Program-made: the position numbers and the translations under genes
DNA from: Halomonas chromatireducens
Lineage (GTDB): Bacteria > Pseudomonadota > Gammaproteobacteria > Pseudomonadales > Halomonadaceae
Length of the DNA: 64,000 bases
Assembly (NCBI RefSeq): GCF_001545155.1
Contig: NZ_CP014226.1
Span: 1,132,041-1,196,040 of the forward strand
Reading direction: 5' to 3'
In this document: positions 58,189 to 64,000 of the stretch, piece after piece
Layout: every line of letters begins with the position of its first letter
Numbering within the stretch: position 1 is the first letter of the stretch
Notes under the pieces: generated by a model
What the model saw: the letters and a program-made list of their open reading frames with translations, nothing else
The model's database searches: none
What the model was told of the DNA's origin: nothing

Positions 58189-58287
58189 GCCCTTCATCGC
58201 AACGCCCCGGGCCTGGTTGCTGCGTGCGGACCGGCCCCGGGGCAATATGCGATACTCCGCGCAACCATCTCGCCACAGGGAATCCCC

Positions 58288-59097
58288 ATGAACAAACCAG
58301 CCCCTCTGGATGATGACCAGGCCGCTCTGGCCAAGGACCGCAACTTCGTCACCGCCTTGGCTCGCGGACTCGAACTGCTGCGAGCCTTCGGCGCCGGCGA
58401 GGAGTACCTGGGCAATGCCGAACTCTCCAGCCGAACCGGCATTCCACGCCCTACGGTGTCGCGGCTGACCTATACGCTGACGCAGCTCGGCTACTTGAGA
58501 CACAACGCCCGGCTGGAGAAGTACCGTCTCGGCCCCGGCATCCTTGCACTGGGATACCGCTTCCTGGCCAATCAAGGCATCCGAGAAATCGCCCGTCCCT
58601 TCATGCAGCATCTGGCAGAAGCCACCGACTGCAATGTCAGCCTGGGCGCCGCCGACAAGACCTCGATGATGTACATCGAAAGCTGCCACGGCAGTGGGCC
58701 GCTGATCATGCGACTCGACGTGGGATCAAGACTGCCAATGGCGACAACGGCGATCGGTCGTGCCTGGCTATGCGGCTTGCCCGCCGGCCGTCGCGAAGCC
58801 ATGCTGGCCGAACTCGCCGAGCTTCACGGCAGCGACTGGCCGGTCCTTGAGGCCGACATCAAGCGAAGCCAGGAGGATTACGAGCGCTACGGTTTTTGCC
58901 TCTCCGAAGGTGACTGGCAGTCACAGATCAGTGCGGTTGCCACGCCGCTGATCCTCGAGGATGGCGCTGAAGTCATGGCGATCAACTGCGGGGGCGCCTC
59001 GCACCGCCTCAGCCACCAGGTTCTGGTCGAGAACCTGGGGCCACGGTTGAAGCAGGTGGCGCAGCAGATTCTGGGTGAGCTGCAGCACGGTGGCTGA
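58288..59097 (+). CDS. IclR-family transcriptional regulator
   Basis: A 269-residue protein. The N-terminal winged helix-turn-helix (about 25-90) reads ALARGLELLRAFGAGEEYLG then TGIPRPTVSRLTYTLTQLGY. The C-terminal ligand-binding GAF-like domain has LPMATTAIGRAWLCGLP, EGDWQSQISAVATPL and VMAINCGGAS. It probably controls the two divergent acyl-CoA operons. The 99 bases before it may carry its own promoter. Confidence 0.92.
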   Translation: MNKPAPLDDDQAALAKDRNFVTALARGLELLRAFGAGEEYLGNAELSSRTGIPRPTVSRLTYTLTQLGYLRHNARLEKYRLGPGILALGYRFLANQGIREIARPFMQHLAEATDCNVSLGAADKTSMMYIESCHGSGPLIMRLDVGSRLPMATTAIGRAWLCGLPAGRREAMLAELAELHGSDWPVLEADIKRSQEDYERYGFCLSEGDWQSQISAVATPLILEDGAEVMAINCGGASHRLSHQVLVENLGPRLKQVAQQILGELQHGG

Positions 59098-59245
59098 TAT
59101 CAACCGCGGGTAAGCCAGCCGTGGAAAACGCTTGGACAGAGCGTGGCGCACCGGCTGGTGCAGGCTGTCACGCCCAGCTGCATAAGGGTATAGTGATATC
59201 TCAGCATCATTGCAGCCAACTCCAGGGAATGACAGGCGACTCGCG

Positions 59246-60382
59246 ATGCCCCATACCGCTCCACGACCCGGTAACCTGGAACAGGATGCCGGCAGGCTTC
59301 GCGCCACCGGCGACTGGACCTTGCCTCACCATCAACGACTTCGAAAGGCCATTGGTGAGAAGCGACCCGGCCATGCCACGGATGTGCAGGACCTTGACCT
59401 GGAGGAGCTGGGCGAACTCGACACTTCCGGTGCAGTGCTGCTGGTCGAGCTGATCGGGCCGGAGCGTATGCTCGAGGTGGCCCATTGGGCGCCCAACCAG
59501 CCTGCGGAACGTCATGCCTTGCTGTTGGCCGTAGCCGGCGCCATGCCCCACGCGGCACCGCTTTCCCCTCGCACCCGCTCTCCTGTCCTCGCAGCGCTGG
59601 GGGAGATCGGTCGAATCATTGAGAACCTGGCGAGGCAACAGATCCAGCTGCTTGGCTTCATTGGTCTCACCCTGAGCAGCCTGGGTGCATTACTGCTGAT
59701 GCCCTGGCGTTGGCGTGTCACCGCCTTGGTCTCCCATATCCAGCAGACCGGCCTCAACGCCATCCCTATCGTCGCCCTGCTCACCTTTCTGGTCGGTGCC
59801 GTCGTGGCCTTCCTCGGCGCCACGGTACTTCGCGACTTCGGTGCCACCATCTTTACCGTCAACCTGGTGGCCTACTCCTTTCTGCGCGAATTCGGCGTCC
59901 TGCTGGCCGCCATCATGCTGGCAGGCCGAACGGCAAGCGCCTTCACCGCCCAGATCGGCTCGATGAAAGCCAACGAGGAGATCGACGCCCTGCGCGCCCA
60001 GGGGCTGAGCCCCATGGAGTTGCTGGTCTTGCCTCGGGTCCTGGCAATGATGATCAGCCTGCCGATTCTCGCTTTTATCGGCATGCTCAGCGGCATCGCG
60101 GGGGGCGCGATGGTCTGTGTTCTGGCGCTGGACATCTCGCTGACACAGTTCCTCGATATCCTGCAGCGCGACATCCCCCTGCGACATCTGCTGGTTGGCC
60201 TTGGCAAGGCGCCGATCTTTGCCTTCTTGATCGCGGTCATTGGCTGCCTGGAGGGCTTCAAGGCCAGCGGCAGCGCCCAGTCCGTCGGCGAGCACACCAC
60301 GTCGAGCGTGGTACAGTCCATTTTCATGGTCATCCTGATCGATGCCCTGGCGGCCATGTTCTTCATGGAGATGGGCTGGTGA
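59246..60382 (+). CDS. MlaE-type lipid ABC permease with N-terminal STAS domain
   Basis: A 378-residue protein combining two parts usually separate in E. coli. The N-terminal STAS domain (about 15-110) has DLDLEELGELDTSGAVLLVE, like MlaB. The MlaE permease domain (about 125-378) has VALLTFLVGAVVAFLGATVL, LREFGVLLAAIMLAGRTASA, FTAQIGSMKANEEIDALRA and VGEHTTSSVVQSIFMVILID. It carries phospholipid or another lipid through the inner membrane. ATG 59246 was chosen over TTG 59210. Its stop overlaps the next gene by GTGA. Confidence 0.9.
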   Translation: MPHTAPRPGNLEQDAGRLRATGDWTLPHHQRLRKAIGEKRPGHATDVQDLDLEELGELDTSGAVLLVELIGPERMLEVAHWAPNQPAERHALLLAVAGAMPHAAPLSPRTRSPVLAALGEIGRIIENLARQQIQLLGFIGLTLSSLGALLLMPWRWRVTALVSHIQQTGLNAIPIVALLTFLVGAVVAFLGATVLRDFGATIFTVNLVAYSFLREFGVLLAAIMLAGRTASAFTAQIGSMKANEEIDALRAQGLSPMELLVLPRVLAMMISLPILAFIGMLSGIAGGAMVCVLALDISLTQFLDILQRDIPLRHLLVGLGKAPIFAFLIAVIGCLEGFKASGSAQSVGEHTTSSVVQSIFMVILIDALAAMFFMEMGW

Positions 60383-61170
60383 GTCCTCCCGTAGCGACAG
60401 TCGTCGAAGTACGCGGCCTGATCAATCGATTCGGCGCTCATGTGGTACACGAAGACCTTGACCTCGATATCCGACGCGGTGAGATACTCGGTATCGTGGG
60501 CGGTTCGGGTACCGGCAAGTCTGTTCTACTGCGCAGTATCATTGGATTGAAGCAACCGGACGGTGGCAGCATTCAGGTCTTCGGCCAGGACCTGCAACGG
60601 CTACCCGCCAGTCAGCGCTCACGGCTGGAGCGACGCTTCGGCGTGATGTTCCAGCGTGGCGCCCTGTTCACCTCGCTCAACTTACAGGAAAACGTGGCCC
60701 TGCCCCTGATCGAACATGCCGGCCTGTCTCGCGCCGATGCCGAGCATCTCGCCCGGGTCAAGCTGGCACTGGCGGGGCTGCCGCCGGAGGCCGCCCTATT
60801 GGCCCCCGACGCGCTGTCCGGAGGCATGACGAAGCGAGCGGCCCTGGCGCGGGCGCTCGCACTGGACCCGGAAGTGCTTTTCCTCGATGAGCCTACTGCC
60901 GGCCTGGACCCCATCGGAGCAGCGGCGTTCGACCAGTTGCTGATGACCCTGCGCGATGCCCTGGGCTTCAGCGTATTCCTGGTCACTCACGATCTGGATA
61001 CGCTATATACCGCCTGCGACCGGGTCGCGGTGATTTCCCGGAAGCGGGTTCTTGTCGCCGATGACCTGGCGACGGTCGAAGCCACTGACGATGACTGGAT
61101 ACGCGACTACTTTCATGGCCCCAGGGGCCGAGCGGCCAGTCAAGCCGCACAGCGGTTGGAGGAGCGGTGA
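60379..61170 (+). CDS. MlaF-type ABC transporter ATP-binding protein
   Basis: A 263-residue ATPase with Walker A GIVGGSGTGKSVLLRSIIGL, Q-loop VMFQRGALFTSL, and the signature LSGGMTKRAALARALALDPE. The last is the SGGM variant seen in MlaF/MCE ATPases. Walker B VLFLDEPTAGLDPI and switch VTHDLDTLYTACD follow. It powers the lipid permease. GTG 60379 overlaps the permease stop by four bases. Confidence 0.94.
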   Translation: MSPPVATVVEVRGLINRFGAHVVHEDLDLDIRRGEILGIVGGSGTGKSVLLRSIIGLKQPDGGSIQVFGQDLQRLPASQRSRLERRFGVMFQRGALFTSLNLQENVALPLIEHAGLSRADAEHLARVKLALAGLPPEAALLAPDALSGGMTKRAALARALALDPEVLFLDEPTAGLDPIGAAAFDQLLMTLRDALGFSVFLVTHDLDTLYTACDRVAVISRKRVLVADDLATVEATDDDWIRDYFHGPRGRAASQAAQRLEER

Positions 61171-62111
61171 TGGAAACACGAGCACACCACGTCGTGATCG
61201 GCCTGTTCACCTTGCTGGCATTGGCCGGCGGCCTGCTGTTCGCTCTGTGGATGACCCAGAGCACTGGCGACCGGGAGTTCATTCACTATGAAGTCTTCTT
61301 CGATCGAAGCGTCAGCGGCCTAGCGGAAGGCAATGCCGTGGAGTACAGCGGCGTTCGGGTTGGCGAGGTCACCGACCTGCGCCTCGACCCGCAAGACCCT
61401 CGCAACGTGCTGGCACAAATCCGCGTCGAACAGCGTGTTCCCATTCGCCACGATACCCGGGCTCGGCTGGCGCTGGCCAACATCACCGGCAGCATGTCGA
61501 TTCAGCTGCATGGCGGTACGCCGGAGAGCCCGCTTCTGATCGCCGCACCGGAAGCGCCCCCGCCCCGCATCATCGCCGACCCCTCACCATTGAGCGCCCT
61601 GCTCGGTGACGGCGAAGAGATTCTTGGCAACGTCAACCGCGTGCTCGATCGACTCGAGGCCCTGCTGTCCGAGGAGAACACCGATAGCATTCAGAACATT
61701 CTGGCAAACCTGGAACGGACCACCGCCAGCTTGGCGCGCGTCGGCGACGCCCCCAGCCGACTGGTTTCCCAAATGGAATCGCTGTCCGCAGAAGGCGTCG
61801 AGGCCCTTGAAGAGATACGCACGTTCATCGAGCGGGCCGGAGGCATGCTTGGGGGTCAGGGTGAAGAGATCATGGATGGTGCCCGACAGACCACCGCCAG
61901 CCTTGCCCGCACGGCCGAGCAGATGGAAAACCTCCTCGGTGCCAACCAGGGGGCTCTGGAAAGCGGCATACGGGGCATTGAAGGATTAGGTCCAGCGACG
62001 GTCGAGCTGCGCAATACGCTAAACACACTCAACCGCGTCATACGCCGCCTGGAGGATAACCCGACAGACTTTCTGCTGGGACGTGACAACGTCGAGGAGT
62101 TCACACCGTGA
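61170..62111 (+). CDS. MCE-domain lipid-binding protein (MlaD family)
   Basis: A 313-residue protein with one N-terminal membrane helix (HHVVIGLFTLLALAGGLLFA) and an MCE domain (about 38-118). The MCE domain has FDRSVSGLAEGNAVEYSGVR, VGEVTDLRL and LALANITGSMSIQLHGG. A long helical C-terminal part (about 150-310) could extend across the periplasm, unlike the short tail of E. coli MlaD. It overlaps the ATPase stop at the TGATG junction, with GGAGGAG upstream. It should form a hexameric lipid channel on the permease. Confidence 0.92.
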   Translation: METRAHHVVIGLFTLLALAGGLLFALWMTQSTGDREFIHYEVFFDRSVSGLAEGNAVEYSGVRVGEVTDLRLDPQDPRNVLAQIRVEQRVPIRHDTRARLALANITGSMSIQLHGGTPESPLLIAAPEAPPPRIIADPSPLSALLGDGEEILGNVNRVLDRLEALLSEENTDSIQNILANLERTTASLARVGDAPSRLVSQMESLSAEGVEALEEIRTFIERAGGMLGGQGEEIMDGARQTTASLARTAEQMENLLGANQGALESGIRGIEGLGPATVELRNTLNTLNRVIRRLEDNPTDFLLGRDNVEEFTP

Positions 62112-62740
62112 GGACAAGGCCTTGTTACGCCGGTTTTCTCGCTTTCGCCGCCGCGGGGCTGCTCTCGGCCTGCACCCTCATGCCCGCCGGTGATCCTGTC
62201 AGGCTCTATGACCTGCCCGCCAACCCCTTGGAGAACCGGCGACAGGCCGAGGCTCCCGCAGACGGCGTCACTCTGCGCCTGGCAACACCCAATGCCGGCG
62301 GCCTCCTGGACGGGTCGCGTATTGTCGTAGTGCCGACCCCCAACCAGCCTCAGGTCTATCAGGGCGCACGGTGGGCGGATGCCACGCCCGTGCTGATGCG
62401 TAATCGACTCATCGATGCCTTCCAGGAGGATGGCCGAATCACTCGCCTGATTCATGCCGACACGCCGCTCTCGGCCGATCTGGAACTCACCAGCGATTTG
62501 CGTGCATTCCAAAGCGAATATCATGGCGGTCACCCGGAAGCCGTCATTCGATTGGATGCACGCCTGATCGATTCCCGCTCCCGTCAGCTTCTGGGCAGCC
62601 AGCGTTTCACCCATCGCCAAGCCGCAGCGGGTACAGACCTCGCCGCGGTGGTCGATGCGTTTGGCCAGGCAGCGGACCAGCTGGCCCAGGAGCTGGTCGA
62701 CTGGACGACGGGCCAGGTGGCCGAGCGGCATGAAAGGTAA
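62108..62740 (+). CDS. ABC-type transport auxiliary lipoprotein (PqiC-like)
   Basis: A 210-residue protein with lipoprotein signal GFLAFAAAGLLSACTLMPAG (lipobox Cys near 22). RLYDLPANPL, VVVPTPNQPQVYQGARWADA and VDAFGQAADQLAQELVDW match the PqiC/YmbA auxiliary lipoproteins that end many MCE operons. It would sit in the outer membrane and receive or deliver lipid. GTG 62108 overlaps the MCE stop (GTGA). The operon has no MlaC-type soluble carrier. Confidence 0.87.
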   Translation: MRTRPCYAGFLAFAAAGLLSACTLMPAGDPVRLYDLPANPLENRRQAEAPADGVTLRLATPNAGGLLDGSRIVVVPTPNQPQVYQGARWADATPVLMRNRLIDAFQEDGRITRLIHADTPLSADLELTSDLRAFQSEYHGGHPEAVIRLDARLIDSRSRQLLGSQRFTHRQAAAGTDLAAVVDAFGQAADQLAQELVDWTTGQVAERHER

Positions 62741-62876
62741 GTATTGGGTCCGTAACATCCACGTCTTACTGCAATAAAGGACACTTTCTTCAATAAAAGA
62801 CATTTGGGTTGAATACCCGACCATTACCGTCTCGATCCCGATTGGTTATCATGCTCTGCAAAAGCAAGGATGATCG

Positions 62877-63566
62877 ATGATGGACACAAGCCCACGACAG
62901 AATCTTGGCATCAGCGCCTACAGCTGGCTGAAACATGACATTACGCGGGGCGTCTTCCAACCCGGCGAGAAGTTGTTGATGAGCCGCCTCAAGGAGCGCT
63001 ACGACCTGGGAATCGGCCCCCTGCGCGAAGCCTTGTCCCAACTGGTCGCCGAACGCCTTGTGGTGGCCATCAGTCAGCGTGGCTACCGGGTCGCACCGAT
63101 GTCACTGGCCGAGCTGGCAGACCTCTATGACGCCCGAGCCCAGCTCGAGGGACTGATCCTGAAGCTGGCCATCGAACGCGGTGACGACAGCTGGGAGGCA
63201 GAGATCCTCGCCAAGGCGCATACCCTGTCCAAGGTAATGGAGGTCAACACCCCCGATGAACTGCTGGATATCTGGGATACCCGCCACAAGGCCTTTCATA
63301 CCGCCATTGCCAGCGGCTGTCGCTCTCCCCACCTGCTGCAGGTCCGCGAGAGCCTGTTCGATCAGGTAGAGCGTTATCGTCATCTCTGGCTACGCGAGAC
63401 GGTTTTTTCCGAAGCAGCCCTGGAACGCAAGCGCCGGGAGCATGCAGCACTGGTCGATGTGATCCTGGAGCGCAAGGCCGGGCCAGCGGCCGACATGATG
63501 CGCGAGCACCTGATGACACCGGTACCAATCATTACCGAGGTCATGCAGCGTCGTGGCCTGGCGTAA
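62877..63566 (+). CDS. csiR: GntR/FadR-family regulator, CsiR-like
   Basis: A 229-residue protein with a GntR winged helix (about 10-75: YSWLKHDITRGVFQPGEKLL, GPLREALSQLVAERLVVAIS) and an FCD ligand domain (about 85-215: LYDARAQLEGLILKLAIERG, DTRHKAFHTAIASGCRSPHL, with metal-ligand histidines). It closely resembles E. coli CsiR (GabC), which controls glutarate/GABA breakdown genes. Its targets are not in this window; they may lie beyond 64000. Single gene with a hairpin terminator after it. Confidence 0.85.
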   Translation: MMDTSPRQNLGISAYSWLKHDITRGVFQPGEKLLMSRLKERYDLGIGPLREALSQLVAERLVVAISQRGYRVAPMSLAELADLYDARAQLEGLILKLAIERGDDSWEAEILAKAHTLSKVMEVNTPDELLDIWDTRHKAFHTAIASGCRSPHLLQVRESLFDQVERYRHLWLRETVFSEAALERKRREHAALVDVILERKAGPAADMMREHLMTPVPIITEVMQRRGLA

Positions 63567-63653
63567 GCCCCTGCCCCAACAGCCCTGGCATCGCGCTGTC
63601 ATGATGCGGTCACGAAAGAAAGACATCATCGACAGGCACTCTCAGTGGGTGAC

Positions 63654-63677
63654 AAGGCGGCACTCGCCTTTTATCTT
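63654..63677 (+). terminator. Probable terminator after csiR
   Basis: A six-base-pair stem AAGGCG/CGCCTT (63654-63659 with 63665-63670) with loop GCACT followed by TTATCTTT. Confidence 0.6.
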
Positions 63678-63747
63678 TAAGCCAATACCGGTCTACCGGC
63701 CTGTCCCAGCATGATGCTGACCGACGGGACTATGGAGAGATGATGCC

Positions 63748-63981
63748 ATGCCACATCTACTGCGCTTTCCCCGAGAAACCGAGTCCCGACTTGAGCAGCT
63801 CTGCCTGCAGACCGGCTTGAGCAAAGCCGAGCTTATCGAGCGCTGCCTCGGCATCGGCATGGACGATCTCGAGGCCCAGGCGGGAAAGGCGAAGGCGAGT
63901 AATACCAGTGCGGCAAACAGTGTCTTTATCATTGTCGATATCTCCTTTGAACGCAGCCGGTCGGCTGGTCCGAATGGATAG
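63748..63981 (+). CDS. Possible ribbon-helix-helix small protein
   Basis: A 77-residue frame whose first 45 residues (MPHLLRFPRETESRLEQLCL then TGLSKAELIERCLGIG) look like a ribbon-helix-helix DNA-binding or antitoxin-type domain. GAGAGATG stands upstream. The last 30 residues are low-complexity. A minus-strand frame over the same bases begins like a signal peptide (MIKTLFAALVLLAFAFPAWA, start 63932), so one of the two is spurious, or two gene ends abut here. No toxin partner is seen before the window ends. Confidence 0.35.
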   Translation: MPHLLRFPRETESRLEQLCLQTGLSKAELIERCLGIGMDDLEAQAGKAKASNTSAANSVFIIVDISFERSRSAGPNG

Positions 63982-64000
63982 GCAGTGCCCAGACCGGAGC

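Noticed and set aside
63693-63932. Secreted minus-strand protein with a signal peptide
   Set aside because: After the signal-like start the sequence turns into arginine/serine-rich shadow sequence of the RHH frame, so I did not list it as a gene.

Overview
This is a GC-rich chromosomal window containing the replication origin region of a gammaproteobacterium. The order gyrB-recF-dnaN-dnaA / oriC / rpmH-rnpA-yidC-mnmE, with glyQ-glyS-gmhB convergent to gyrB, is the Pseudomonas/Oceanospirillales arrangement. Several proteins carry acidic tails (trigger factor, the LtaS/OpgB-like enzyme), and a TRAP carboxylate transporter is present. A halophile of the Halomonadaceae (Halomonas-like) is my best guess. 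This is inference; no 16S gene is present.

Layout. 0-10 kb: a lipopolysaccharide inner-core island (hldE, two GT9 glycosyltransferases, Kdo kinase kdkA, a GT4, a WaaE-like GT2, a phosphoglycerol-transferase-like membrane enzyme, waaF, hldD). 10-14 kb: glyQS and gmhB, the heptose-pathway phosphatase. 13.3-17.5 kb: five perfect copies of the ParB site parS lie around and inside gyrB/recF. 14-24.9 kb: replication and origin genes, then ribosomal protein L34, RNase P protein, the YidC insertase and MnmE. 24.9-28.5 kb: rlmJ, an OmpA-type lipoprotein, hemW, rdgB. 28.5-29.8 kb: an unusually AT-rich 0.67 kb stretch leading into a CsgD-like regulator. 29.9-36 kb: a degenerate APH/kinase protein, then hemJ-thiD-hemL with thiD and hemL in one uninterrupted frame, a ClC protein, and argC. 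36.9-43.6 kb: erpA, a deletion scar joining a truncated amino-acid binding protein to a truncated SDR, a complete TRAP transporter, a TerB-like protein and an FAD amine oxidase. 43.6-50.5 kb: pyrC, an esterase lipoprotein, mtnN, folD, four tRNAs (Pro, Arg, His, His) and tig. 50.6-59.1 kb: a divergent acyl-CoA catabolic island (permease, thioesterase, CoA ligase, acyl-CoA dehydrogenase // hydroxyacyl-CoA dehydrogenase, thiolase, IclR regulator). 59.2-62.7 kb: an Mla/MCE-type lipid transporter operon. 62.9-64 kb: a CsiR-like GntR regulator and a possible ribbon-helix-helix protein.

How parts work together: hldE, gmhB, hldD and waaF make and add ADP-heptose to the LPS core, and kdkA and the GT genes decorate it. 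The parS cluster and oriC form the segregation/replication centre. The island at 50.6-59.1 kb encodes uptake, CoA activation and most of a beta-oxidation turn for an unidentified acid. I saw no rRNA operon, CRISPR array, insertion sequence or prophage. No clearly new system is proven. The best leads are the ThiD-HemL open frame, the parS cluster, the deletion scar, the AT-rich csgD-like promoter region and the catabolic island.
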